Assembly: GCA_963580285.1 (NCBI GenBank)
Contig: OY757011.1
Span: 198,913,644-198,977,643 of the forward strand
Source: Lucinisca nassula
Taxonomy: Eukaryota > Mollusca > Bivalvia > Lucinida > Lucinidae
Length of the DNA: 64,000 nt
Direction of reading: 5' to 3'
Positions 51,272 to 61,940 of this stretch are shown piece after piece. Numbering within the stretch: position 1 is the first letter of the stretch; every line of letters begins with the position of its first letter. The position numbers were made by a program, and so were the translations under genes. Under the pieces are notes generated by a model. The model was not told where the DNA came from and did not search any database. It saw only the letters and a program-made list of their open reading frames with translations.

Positions 51272-53530
51272 TTTAGCTCACCCGGGGGAGCTTATAGGAT
51301 AGGCAGTTATTCGTCGTCGTCTGCGTCTGGTTCGTCTGCGTCAACTCTTTCAAACGAAATATCCTCTAAAGCCACTATGCCGATTGGGCCCAAATTTAAT
51401 CTATAACTTCCTTGGGCTCGGGGATTGAAACTTTATGTTTTTTATGAAAATCGGCTCCTTGGTTTGGTTGCTATGGCAACTCATAGTTCCCATAGACTTA
51501 TAAAGGGGAAAATTGAAAAATGGCATTTACTGCCAGGTTTTTGCAGATATTTTGGCAAAACTTCCATAGAAATGTACATTAGGCAATCTGCTATCTGCCA
51601 TATGATTTTAGGCCTACTGCTCATTTTACTGGTTGCCATGGAAACCAAAATGCAAAACACAGAAGAAAAAAAAATCTTTACAAAATCATCTCCTCAGAAA
51701 CCATATGGTCTAGGAGGCAAAGAATCATGAAAATAATCACAATACTTGCCTTCATAGGTTTTGTGTTGTTTGTTTTTTGTTGTTTTTTTTTTTTGTGTGT
51801 GTGTGTTTTTTTTTTTATGAAATTCGGCTCTTTAGTTTGGTTGTTATGGCAACTTAGATTTTCCATAGACAAATAATGGGGAAAATTTAAAAATGGCACT
51901 AACTGCGAAACCTTTGCAGATATTTTGACACAACTTTCATATTCGGACTATTTGCCTTTACAGGATTTGTGTTTTTATGAAATTCGGCTCTTTGGTTTGG
52001 TTGCTATGGCAACATAGATTTTCCATAGACTAATAATGGGGAGAATTGAAAAATGGCACAAACTGCCAAACCTTTGCAGATATTTTGACACAACTCTCAT
52101 AGAAACATTTCTTAAGCAATCTACCACCTGCTATGTGATGTTGAACCTATTGCTCACCTTTACTGGTTGCCGTGGAAACCAAAATGAAAAAAATAGAAAC
52201 AAAAAACTTATAAAATCATCTCCTCAGAAACCATATGCTCTATGAGGCTGAGAGTGTATGGAAATATTCACCATATTATGGCAACTTAGAGTTTCCATTG
52301 TCTTATAATGGGGGAAATTGAAAAATGGCATTTACTGACACGCCTTTGCAGATATTTTGACAAAACTTTCATAGAAATGTTCCTGAAGTAATCTACCATA
52401 TGCCATGTGATTTTAGTCTTATTGCTCATGTTTACTTGTTACCAAAATGAAACAAAAATGAAAACAGAAAACCTTAAAAAATAATTCCATCAGAAACCTT
52501 CAGGTTTTGTGGGTTTTCTTTTATGAAATTCGGCTCTTTGGTTTGGTTGCAAGTTAGAGTTTCCATTGACTTATAATGGGGAAAATTGAAAAATGGAATT
52601 TACTGCTAAGCCTTACCAAATATTTTGACAAAACGTTCCTAGAAATATTTTTGAGCAACAATATATCTGCCGTATGATTTTTGGCTAACTGATCTCTTTT
52701 ATTGGTTGCCATGGAAACAAAAATGCGCCCGAAAGTAGAATAAAAACACACATAAAATCGTCTTTACAAAAGCCATATGCTCTATGAGGCTGGGACTACA
52801 TGTAAATATTCACCATATTTGCCTCAACAGGTTTTGTGTTTGTTATGGAATTCGGCTCTTTAATTTGGTTACTATGGTATCTTAGAGTTTCTATAGATTT
52901 GTAATGGGAAAAAAATTGAAGATTTGCATTTACTGCCAAGCCTTAGTAGATATCATAGAAATATATTTAAGCAATCTTGTTTCTTCCATATTATTTTAGG
53001 CCTACTGCTCAATTTATCGGTTGTCATTGGAAACCAAAATAGAAAAAAAAAAAGATTTTTTTTAAAAACGATCATCTCCTCATAAACCATATGCTCTATG
53101 AGACTGAGGTTTTGTAGAAATATTCACCATATTTGCCTTTTTGTTTTGTGTTTTATGAAACTTGGCTCTTTAGTATGGTTGCTATGGGAAGTTAAAAGTT
53201 TCCATAGACTTATAATGGGAAAAGTTGAAAAATGACTTTTACACGTTTCAAGATATTTTACAAACTTTCAAAGAAATGTCCATGTTCTATCTGCCATATG
53301 AGTTTAAGGCTAATTCGTTGCCACAGATGGTTGTCAATTGTCGTTTGTTGTCTTGCAACAACACATTCAAGAGACATCAGACCTCTGAAGCCACCAGACT
53401 GATCGGGTCCAAATTTTATCTGTAGTTCTTTGGGTGCAGGGCTTCCATGAATAATTAAAATGCATGGCTGCCAGTGGGCAGTGCTCCCTGGGCTCTGGTG
53501 GCATAGTGGCCTATGGGCCTCTTGTTTATT
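51272..53530 (+). repeat. element with ~280-bp internal tandem units
   Basis: Six or seven diverged units are marked by 'ggctctttggtttggttgc', 'aaaattgaaaaatggcattt', 'gcagatattttgac', 'ggttgccatggaaaccaaaatg' and 'catctcctcagaaaccatatg'. The start block 'tagctcacccgggggagctt' and the end block 'gtggcatagtggcctatggg' are unique. No ORF of note. Confidence 0.65.
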
Positions 53531-53685
53531 GATCACAGACACTGATCGTGGGTCTCGGTTAGAAACACGTTATTAAAACGGTTCTAACCAGTGAGCAAAT
53601 TTAAGAAAAGTAATGTTGATGCTTGAATACCCCTTTCTTACATGTATATGAAATAGTGTTAACATGCCCTTATTAATCGAGCGCA

Positions 53686-53906
53686 TCACGGTAACAAGTC
53701 CGTGAAACGAAGACCCCTTTAAACCCCACTTTATATAGAGGAAAGTGGGGTTAACGGGGTATACATTATCTGCCTTATTTTTTCTTTCATCATAGATCGT
53801 TAGAACCGCCTCATTAGAGATATTATCATTTTTACCTAAAATTTGTCATTTCTGACACCATGTTGGACGCTATTATTTTACACGGACATGTTTTTCTATT
53901 GCGTAT
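53686..53906. mobile_element. palindromic MITE, subfamily B (centre decayed)
   Basis: 'catcacggtaacaagtccg' and 'cacggacatgtttttctatt' are the inverted ends. The palindrome is reduced to 'cgttagaaccgcctcatt'. Its right end lies ~4 bp before a splice acceptor. Confidence 0.75.
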
Positions 53907-53910
53907 TTAG

Positions 53911-53997
53911 GCAATGATGTATTGGCATGTATTATCCGACTGTCTGCGTGCTCTCTGCAGCTGGGTCGAACACAATTTGCAACCAAACATTTACTCG
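53911..53997 (+). CDS. host gene exon 9
   Basis: An 87-bp phase 0 exon lies between 'gcgtatttag' and TACTCG/GTGAGC. It encodes AMMYWHVLSDCLRALCSWVE, then HNLQPNIYS. The pyrimidine tract comes from the adjoining MITE end. Confidence 0.65.
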
Positions 53998-54163
53998 GTG
54001 AGCAGGTGGACAAATATGCTAGAACCGTTGTATTTTGAATTTCACTGCTTGCTTAAGAACGTGTGTCCCAAACTTGCGTCCGTAGAATTTACCTATAATA
54101 GCTCGTTTACATTTGACACTATGATTTATTCGCAATAAGGTAAGTCGAGCCTTTGAGATTAAC

Positions 54164-54442
54164 CATTATGATAACGCATCCGTGTGATAAATGTGCATTT
54201 TTCATAATTTAAAAAAGGTAATTTTTCTGATGAAAATGTGTGATATTTTTCTCATTTATGGTCCAAACTTAGGTTTTGGGTACTCGTTAGAACCGCCTCA
54301 ATGAGGCGGTCCTAACGAGTACCCACAACCTATGTCTTGGAGCAGAAATAAGGAAACTGATGGTTACCCCCGTAAACCCCAGTTTTCTCTATATAAAGTG
54401 GGGTTTAGGGGGTGTTCATGTCACGGACGTGTTCACGTGATG
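54164..54442. mobile_element. palindromic MITE, subfamily B (complete)
   Basis: The ends are 'cattatgataacgcatccg' and 'cggacgtgttcacgtgatg'. The full palindrome is around GAACCGCCTCAATGAGGCGG, with 'tctctatataaagtgg'. Confidence 0.85.
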
Positions 54443-54449
54443 CATAACG

Positions 54450-55015
54450 CCAGTGCAATGGGTGTAATATGTCTGTCTTGACCGAGGCGATTCTAAAGAG
54501 AAAACACAACATACCTTTTTAACATAAAAAGACATACCTACTTAACTATCCTAAATGTTTGTGTACAGAGGACCTGCGTTATGTTCCCTATTATTGTGCC
54601 GTTATAATGAATTTGCCGTTATAAAGAATCCCAGTTAGGAGTATGATAGGTTATAAAAGGTCTTTTCCACATCATTCCTCCAAGAAACAAATGCTATAGA
54701 CATTTCTTAGAATCGGTGAGGCGATTCAAACAAATATCTATAAAATTTGTTTCTTCGAGTATTAAATTGCAAGAATATTTCATGAAAATGGATTCAATTT
54801 CGGCATTTCCAGCCCGAGGGAAGCCAACGTCGCACGCAATCCAGGCTAAGCTTTGATCTAAGAATTCATTCCATTGAAATTGTCGTTATAACGAGTTTTG
54901 CCGTTATAACGAATGTCGGTAAAAGGGGGGGGGGTGACTGTATATGTTTCTAAGGGCTCAATAGCGAGTTCAAATTAACCACTATAAAGTCACCGGTGTC
55001 AGTTCATTGAACTTT
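54450..55015. repeat. family C-like foldback region
   Basis: 'gaccgaggcgattctaaag', 'tgccgttataa(c/a)gaat' words on both sides (54,598 and 54,900) and 'gttcattgaactttcactg' resemble family C ends. It is strongly diverged. Confidence 0.4.
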
Positions 55016-55207
55016 CACTGCAGTGTGCAGTTATAGTTTGTTTGTTTACATTTGCATTTTTGAAAATTAATTTCAGTACAGTCTCCATACTAAATGCATG
55101 TTTGTTTGAGACTTTATTTTTCTTTCATGACTCAGTGTGGAGTTAGAAAGTCTCTACCTATTTGAATATTTTATGGAAAAAAGTAAAACTTGTCATTTGG
55201 AATACTT

Positions 55208-55356
55208 CCCAGCAGGCACAGGTCGCAAGGGCAACGTCAAATCAACGTCGGTGGAACGTCATGACGTTGCACCGACGTTGATGTGACGTTGTATAAACGT
55301 CATGACGTTGTAACGACGTTGATGTGACGTCATAATTACGTCATGTGCCTGCTGGG
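55208..55356. mobile_element. short MITE with TIR CCCAGCAGGCACA
   Basis: 'cccagcaggcacaggtcgc' and 'gtcatgtgcctgctggg' are inverted ends. The interior is a run of ACGT-rich units (aacgtcatgacgttg, gacgttgatgtgacg). It ends 23 bp before an exon acceptor. Confidence 0.8.
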
Positions 55357-55379
55357 TTAGAACAGGCGTTTGTTTTCAG

Positions 55380-55442
55380 AAGTATAAGAATGAAACACCG
55401 AAGAAGAAAAAGGAAAGGAAACCAAAAGCTACTAAAGTCCAG
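55380..55442 (+). CDS. host gene exon 10
   Basis: A 63-bp phase 0 exon lies between 'tgttttcag' and GTCCAG/GTATTG. It encodes KYKNETPKKKKERKPKATKVQ, a strongly basic stretch that could be a nuclear-localisation or membrane-binding patch. Confidence 0.7.
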
Positions 55443-56039
55443 GTATTGACTGCACATATCCACCACTGTTTTATTGAACCGGACTTACCGGGGAAAACTG
55501 TGTCGTTGTAATAGTATATTAAGGGAACACATGTTTGTAACCTGCATCGCAGGAGTTTAAATAAAGATAGTTGTAAACAGTTTTATGTCATAAAGGATTC
55601 TGTTATCTTTGACAGTGATTTACCCCGTGCAATTTTTATTTTCAAGAAAACGTTTTGGTCTCTCATTTTCATACAGCAAAGGATAAAGCTTTCAAAATTC
55701 ACATGTGTGGCCCTTGGGGCATGACCTTGCCATTGATATCAAACTGTTTGACTTTTGACCTTGACCTCTGAACTTTGACCTATTTTTTTTTTTTTTACCT
55801 TGGACTTATTTCGAAAAGAATTTGGCCCAGCCGTTTGAAACTTGCCACACATCTATGTCATCACCAGAGTTACATTCTGAACACGTTCCTTAACTCTATC
55901 ATGCAATTTGACTGATTTATCTCCCTTAGCGACATACGAAAAACCACAAGCATGGCACCCGCTTGCGGTGCCCTTGTTTTACATTTATATCGTATTATGC
56001 ATTAACTCATTCCACCACAGGGTCTTGAAAATATGAAGG
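55443..56039. other. intron with dispersed repeat traces
   Basis: 'ttgaccttgacctctgaac' and 'ttgaaacttgccacacatct' resemble repeats common in this window (compare 45,590 and 46,685). No gene is seen. Confidence 0.35.
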
Positions 56040-56254
56040 TTTAACCCTTGTCCTGCTGAATATTCATATATGCCACACCCACTTCTGATTATCAACCAAT
56101 CAGATTACTTGATGCTAATTATTGCAACAAATTCACAATCTGGATGACAAACAATGTAGATCCTGATCAGATGGCTTCTTCAGAAGCCATCTGATCTGGA
56201 TCTACATTGTTTCAAAGAAAAGGCATATCCGGGCTCAGCAGAACAAGGGTTAAA
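56040..56254. mobile_element. family D MITE with 19-bp TIR
   Basis: 'ttaacccttgtcctgctga' and 'tcagcagaacaagggttaa' are inverted with one mismatch. The centre is the family D stem (gacaaacaatgtagatcctg paired with ggatctacattgttt). This copy defines the ends of the hairpin family. Confidence 0.8.
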
Positions 56255-56898
56255 ATATGTAAAAAGCTAACAAGTTTTGTATAAGTGTTTATTAATGATA
56301 ATCGAGAACCTCGTTTGTTCATCAACTGAAAACAACTCATCGTTTGTTATTGTTACATGTAATGATAGAAGTAATTCGGTACAAACTGCCCAGAAAATAA
56401 ATGGTGAAAGTGCCAACAGTTGTAAGGGTTATCCTTTGGAAGCAAGGAATACAAAACAGAACTGCAAAATATGGAGTAAAAGTAGCCATTTTCTAATTTT
56501 CATGTAAACTGATTTAAATAAGTCCGACTCCCTGTTTGTATTCCATAACATATCTATTGTATCCTTGCTTTGCCTATTGTGTATAAATTTATGCATATAA
56601 ATTGTGTTTAGATATCAGAGCAAGACAAAGACATTCTTTGGTAATCCAATCGGAGAACGGCCTTATTTGAATATATTGTTAAATTACACACATTACAAAT
56701 TCCATCATGTTAACAACTCCGTAAATGAATACCCCTCTTAACCCCAAAATATAGGGGGAACTGGGGTTAAAATGGTTTTGTTTTATTTCTACTCTAAGAC
56801 ATAGGTTTTGGGTACTCATTAGAACCGCATCATTAAAAATAAGACAAATATCACAAATTTTCATCAAAACTATCATTTTTAAGGTATGAAATTCTGAG

Positions 56899-57179
56899 TA
56901 TCACGAAAACAGGCCTATATTATTTTGACCCCCTTGAACCCCTCTTTTGTATAATAAAACTGGGAGTTTCAGGGGGAAACCTCATTTTCCTAATTTCTGC
57001 TCTCAAATAGAGATTGTTGGTACTCGTTAGAACCGCCTCGATGAGGCGGTTCTAACGAGTACCTACAATCTATGTTTTGAGCAGAAATAAGAAAAACATC
57101 ACACTTTTTCATTTTCAATTATTCATTTTTTCTGCGATACAGGTTACAATGTATTTGCATAGGCGTGTTTTCATAATGG
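56899..57179. mobile_element. palindromic MITE, subfamily A
   Basis: The ends are 'tatcacgaaaacaggcctat' and 'ataggcgtgttttcataatg'. The palindrome surrounds GAACCGCCTCGATGAGGCGG. A partial B-like copy lies just before it (56,720-56,895). Confidence 0.85.
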
Positions 57180-57490
57180 TTAAGAATATACGATGTCACA
57201 TGGGTAGTGTGTTTGGTTATGCATGTTGAATTGAGATAAGCATAGAAAGTTTAATAACATACGTACTGAAGTACAGGTGCCAGCATTACAATAACACATT
57301 CGTGTAACACAGAGCATTCTTTAAGCCTCCATATCGGTTTTTCTTTTCTGACTAACATTGTGATATGCTTTCTTATATTAACTCTGAAAGCAGAACAAAC
57401 AATCTATGGTTTGGAGAAGAAATAAAGAAAATAATGTATATCTAGTGAACCCCAGTTTCACTTAACAGTGGTGATCATTATATGAACTTG

Positions 57491-57770
57491 CATCACGATA
57501 ACAAGTCCGTGAAACGAAGACCCCTCTAAACCCCACTTTATATAGGGAAAACGGCGTTTGCGGGGGTATACATTATCCGCCTTATGTTTGCTCAAAAACG
57601 TAGATTGTGTGTACTCGTTAGAACCGCCTCATTGAGGCGGTTCTAACGAGCACACATAATCTATGTTGAAAGAAAAAAAAGTCGGAAGTTATGGAAATTT
57701 TTGCTTAATATTTGTCATTTCTGACACCATGTTGGACGCCAATATTTCACACGGACATGTTTTCCTAATG
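57491..57770. mobile_element. palindromic MITE, subfamily B
   Basis: The ends are 'catcacgataacaagtccg' and 'cacggacatgttttcctaatg'-type. The palindrome surrounds GAACCGCCTCATTGAGGCGG with 'gtgtactcgtta' arms. Confidence 0.85.
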
Positions 57771-57839
57771 TAACTCGATATATTTTCCTCTGATAATGAA
57801 GCGTATTCGTTAATACCTTTTGTTCTTGATTTGTTTCAG

Positions 57840-57932
57840 CGAAAACAATCCCTACGGATTCAACATGTCTTGGAAGATGACAGTATTACGGTCCCCTTCT
57901 TGACAGTGAAGTGCAATGATGAAACATTGTGA
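57840..57932 (+). CDS. host gene terminal exon
   Basis: The acceptor 'ttgtttcag' begins a phase 0 exon of 31 codons ending TGA at 57,930-57,932. It encodes RKQSLRIQHVLEDDSITVPF and LTVKCNDETL. RKQS resembles a basophilic kinase site. No nearby AATAAA stands out. Confidence 0.65.
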   Translation, partial: RKQSLRIQHVLEDDSITVPFLTVKCNDETL

Positions 57933-58028
57933 TTCCAACCCAAATATCTAATGCGATTTATTTACTTTACAATGCTTCAAATATACAATGGACATGCTGA
58001 TAGAGGGCATGAAGAGGACTATGTTGTA

Positions 58029-58302
58029 CATTACGAGAACACGCCCATAGATTGTAAACTTTACCACCGAAAAAACGAAAATTTTATGATGAAATATTTT
58101 GATATTTTTCTTATTTCTGCTCATAATATAGACTGTGAGTACTCGTTAGAACCGCCTCGTCGAGGCGGTTCTTACGAGTGCCCACAATCTATATTTTAGA
58201 GCAGAGATAAGAAAAATAAGGTATATCCCTCCAAATCCCAGTTTTACTATATAAAAGTGGGTTTCAAGGGGATCAAAATTATATAGACGTGTTTTCGTGA
58301 TG
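58029..58302. mobile_element. palindromic MITE, subfamily A
   Basis: The ends are 'cattacgagaacacgcccata' and 'tatagacgtgttttcgtgatg'-type. The palindrome surrounds GAACCGCCTCGTCGAGGCGG. Confidence 0.85.
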
Positions 58303-58469
58303 TTAAAATGGCGTAAGACATGCCAACCCGTACATATATCATGGTCTTATAACAATATTCTCATTCGATTCCCCAAAATGCACTATATTGTGATGTCATT
58401 TAAACTCTTTTTAACTGCATTTTAACTTTCATAACATCGAGGCATTTATCCAGTATCGTTTTTAAATAG

Positions 58470-58900
58470 AAGTGAAGGCAATGATCAGGAATTGATACAA
58501 TTAATCCACAGCTCCCACCAGAGAGAGACACCAACGGGAACGAAACACAAACATGAAACAACAGACCCTAATGAAAACATCAATAGCGGAAAGCAAAAAG
58601 GATAGTTACTTTCTCACAAAATGGCAAATTGGCTATCCAAAACAAAATAATATTAGTGACACAAACACTCAAAGACAAATCATAACAAAAATAAACCGCG
58701 ACAGAAGAACCGCCTTGGAACGATCAGTGAAACGAATTCCACTGGGGGTAATACGCGCCCTTACTTCCGTCGCGATTTAAACAAATAATTTGTTCAGTCC
58801 ACACGAAGGCCTTCTAACTCATCAGTGCAACATCCATGCATTCCCGTGAACACAAAAAATAAACAACCACAGAGATGAAACAACGGTGAGTTCTCGACAG
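58470..58900 (-). repeat. Naiad 3' UTR copy
   Basis: The reverse complement gives the 3' UTR from 'catctctgtggttgtttatt' through 'aaatcgcgacggaagtaagg', 'cgttccaaggcggttcttct' and the terminal 'ctgatcattgccttcactt'. Confidence 0.75.
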
Positions 58901-58987
58901 CAAGAAACATTTTTTTTTTACAATTATCAGTTTTCGTACTTTCTGCAGTAGCGAAAAATATCTTTCTTTAACAATGTTTTAATTTTA

Positions 58988-59023
<36 letters not shown>
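58988..59023. repeat. (AAT)n microsatellite
   Basis: About 12 AAT units. Confidence 0.97.
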
Positions 59024-59557
59024 TTTCTTAAGATCTCGGATGGCATGTTACTTAGAAGTTGACTCATCTGGTAAAATTTCTTATTTCAAACAAATGTCCT
59101 TTCCAGGAAACTATTAATTTAAGAAGTCAATTAGGTGTCGTTTTCGGCTTAGGTGTAGGTTTCAAAGAATGCAATGTTTCTTGTTATAAAATAAATCGGA
59201 ACCTTAAGAATTGTTCTTTTATATGGGCATTTAGATACATGAAAAACATTTATCCATATAGAGAAATAAAACTGATTTTAGTTAAATGTATATTTTTTAG
59301 TCAGTGGATCATTGTCGTGACGCGATAAACTATACAATGTAGCTTATACGTTGCTTTCTGAACGAGCATTTGGTCTTTGAAAATGGTTTACAGATCCTTT
59401 GGCCAATAGATAAAGAGCGAAAACTACAGTGTTACATGTAGAGAGTCTCTTTATTACAAGAAGCATCTTTCTGTTCGTTTCATGCAGAGTCCCTGATCTT
59501 ATGCGATGCATGTCATTGTTTTTCATTCCATAATTATCCTACTCATTTTTAGAAATT
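59024..59557. other. intergenic, nothing recognised
   Basis: An 89-codon plus-strand ORF (59,059-59,328) has no family I recognise and is not claimed as a gene. Confidence 0.3.
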
Positions 59558-59826
59558 ATTACGAAAACACGCCTATTCAAATGTATTGCGAATGTTACCC
59601 TCCAAACAAATGAACATTTTAACACCAAACAATTCTGATATTTTTCATATTTATGTTCAAAGTAGAAGTTGTTGGTGGTCGTTAGAACGGCGGTTCTAAC
59701 GAGTGCTCACAATTTATGTTTTGAGCAAAAATAAGTAAAACATAATGTATACTCCTGTACACCACAGCTTTACTGTAAAATTTGGATGTTAAGGGGGGTT
59801 TAAAATATAGGCGTGTTTTCATGACG
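59558..59826. mobile_element. palindromic MITE, subfamily A (centre shortened)
   Basis: The ends are 'attacgaaaacacgcctat' and 'ataggcgtgttttcatgacg'. The centre 'cgttagaacggcggttctaacg' has lost one of the two GCCTC/GAGGC tips. Confidence 0.85.
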
Positions 59827-60124
59827 ATACAATGAAACGTCACGTCAATGGATCGAACACCTTTGAATCATAAAAGTCTACTCGAAATAAATATAGTTCA
59901 GGCCTTTACGGGTTACCTATACTGCAAGGTGAGCAAGCATAATTGGAATCTGTTCAATCTGTACCATACAAGTCCACACGATGCAGTTCTAATGGGTACA
60001 CACAACATACATTTTGAAGATAGAAATAAGAAATACGTCCTTCGATATTGTAATACTTTGGAAACAAGGACAACAATACAGAACGGAAAACTGTCGTGTG
60101 AGATCATGTTTTATTTATTCTGGG

Positions 60125-60335
60125 CCAAACTAGCTAGTTTCAGATATTTTCAAAATGATGTTAAAGGGCTCGAAAATATAACTCACGCTATGGTGAAACG
60201 CAGGGCGACTTTTTAAGGCTGCCACGCATTCTTTTACCACCAGCTGTGGTGTGATTAAATGATTTCTATTGAAAGTTAATCTTTTCGAAGCAAGGACGAC
60301 AATACAGAACGGGAAGCTGTCAAGAGCGGACATGT
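60125..60335 (-). repeat. repeat R copies, diverged
   Basis: 'ccaaactagctagtttcaga', 'ggaaacaaggacaacaatac' (60,060) and 'cgaagcaaggacgacaatac' (60,296) match repeat R in reverse. Confidence 0.45.
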
Positions 60336-60437
60336 TGTCTTTTTTCTCTGAAGTAGATTAGCTAATCTCAATAAATTTTCAATCACAGTTTTATAACTTC
60401 AGCTAAAGCAAAATCCTCAGAGACCCTAGAACGAGTT

Positions 60438-60691
60438 TATTACGAGAACACACCCGTGCGACATAATGTATTTTTTCATATCTCCAAAATATTGACTTTT
60501 CTGATGAAAATCCATGATATTTTCTCCTTTATACTAAAATATACGTTGCGGTTCTAACGAGTACCACAATACCACACTCTTTGTCTTGGAGCAAAAATGA
60601 GAAAAATAATGCATATCCCCGTAAACCCAAGTTTTCTCTATATAAAGTGGGGTTTAGGGGCGGGGGTACTCATTTCACGGACTTGTTAACA
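60438..60691. mobile_element. palindromic MITE, subfamily B (centre decayed)
   Basis: The ends are 'attacgagaacacacccgtg' and 'cacggacttgttaacatg'. The block 'ctctatataaagtggggttt' is present. Confidence 0.75.
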
Positions 60692-60826
60692 TGCTGTTGC
60701 TTCGGTTTTGGAAAACGGTGTATTAATCCTTCTACTTATAAGGATGGGCATTCAACTAACTATAATTCACTAACAGGTCTGAAGGAATTTCAATGGTTGA
60801 ACTGAATATTTTTCTTACTTTTCTTA

Positions 60827-60985
60827 GAAGCCTCCGTGGTGTAGTGGTTACGCTACTCGCCTTGTTAACCAGTGGTCGCAGGATCGATCCCGGGCTTCTC
60901 CAGACTTTCGGATGAGTCTTTAAACCGAGATGCCGTCTCCGTATGACCTCAGGTGTTGTTGGGACGTAAAACTCAAACACTCACT
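60827..60985 (+). mobile_element. tRNA-Asn-like SINE
   Basis: The head 'cctccgtggtgtagtggtta' plus 'ggtcgcaggatcgatccc' resembles tRNA-Asn with GTT at the anticodon position and recognisable A and B boxes. The body ends 'gttgggacgtaaaactcaa'. Partial repeats of 'cttacttttctt' flank it. This is a separate SINE family from the LINE-tailed one. Confidence 0.75.
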
Positions 60986-61024
60986 TAATTTTCATAAATC
61001 CTGTTTTATTCAAGAATTGCGTAA

Positions 61025-61588
61025 GAGTAGAAGTAAAACAAAGATCAGGAATTGATGCAATTAACTTACTCCACCCATAAAAGACACCAAAGGGAAAGAA
61101 ATACAAACATTAAGCGACCAGACCATAATGGAAACCTAAACAAAGGAAGGCCATACGGACAGTTACTTTCCCACAAAATGGCCATATGGCCATCCAAAAC
61201 CAAAAGACACAAGTGATACACAGTAAGTAACATACAACAACATAAATAAATCGCCACAGAAGAGCCGCCTTGGAACGGTCAGTGGAAGATTTCCACTGGG
61301 GGGCTTAAATCGATTTTACGTGGCCACAATCCTCGCCCTTACTTCCGTCGCGATTTAGACAAATAATTTGTTCAGTCCGCATGAAGGCCTCCTAACTCAT
61401 CAGTGCAACATCTCTGTGAACACAAAAATCAAAGAACCACAGAGGTGAGACAACGGTGAGGACTCGACAGCAAGAAACCACTGAAATGCTGGAGCAAAAG
61501 AAAACCAACAGTTAGACTCCGATGAGCCCGACCAGAGACAGAGCATCAGGCACCAACCGACATTATCTCTCTAATTTTCAATAAGCCT
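61025..61588 (-). other. Naiad 3' UTR (long copy)
   Basis: It lies downstream of the RT C-terminal ORF on the minus strand. It contains 'gttcacagagatgttgcact', a long stem (aaatcgcgac with its partner near 61,255) and the shared 3' terminus. Confidence 0.75.
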
Positions 61589-61606
61589 TTACGTTGGAGC
61601 CGTCAT
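61545..61606 (-). promoter_or_regulatory. candidate SECIS element overlapping the Naiad stop codon
   Basis: Reading the minus strand: ATGA (61,606-61,603), C, stem GGCTCCAAC, GT, AAA (61,590-61,588), a ~31-nt loop, stem GTTGGTGCC and TGAT (61,548-61,545). The stem pairs over nine positions with one U-U mismatch, and ATGA faces TGA to give the non-Watson-Crick G-A quartet. AUGA to AAA spacing is 12 nt, as in eukaryotic SECIS elements. The AAA overlaps the ORF's TAA stop. Copies at 41,270-41,334 and 49,462 (interrupted) keep the landmarks. Confidence 0.7.
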
Positions 61607-61940
61607 AGAATCTGAGGCCTGACCCACCGGCGTGCAATTAAAGAGGGAAGCAAAGTTGCCAACCGTGATTGGGTTAACTACCATGCATGCAGTCTGTCGT
61701 ATAATATCCATGTTGTACCCAATCTTTTTATATCGAAGAATGATTTTACGAAATTGGGTGCTGAAGTCATTGCGGTTATATATTTTTCTGAATTTATATG
61801 CTAAGTCACCATAAAATTCGGGTTCCGATAGACCTTGTTGCAGAAGAGATTTAAGTCCAATATTGAATTTTGAAATTAAATCAGAATGGCGTCTATAAAA
61901 TTTTGAAAAGGCTTTGCGTAGTTTATGGTACCGAGGTCTG
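61589..61940 (-). pseudogene. Naiad reverse transcriptase C-terminus (5'-truncated)
   Basis: The minus-strand frame reads RYHKLRKAFSKFYRRHSDLI, then SKFNIGLKSLLQQGLSEPEF, DFSTQFRKIILRYKKIGYNM and ends ASDSMTAPT-stop. It is an RT thumb/C-terminal region with no GIY-YIG domain after it, so the endonuclease of this family must be elsewhere, as at 62,014. Above ~61,940 the ORF runs into an unrelated opposite-strand piece. It is head-to-head with the plus-strand Naiad. Confidence 0.75.

Noticed and set aside
59059..59328. 89-codon plus-strand ORF after an AG
   Set aside because: It lies downstream of the host gene stop, has low-information composition and no recognisable family.
60827..60900. Possible tRNA-Asn gene
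   Set aside because: The cloverleaf is imperfect and followed by a SINE-type body. There is no terminator-like T run at the expected end.
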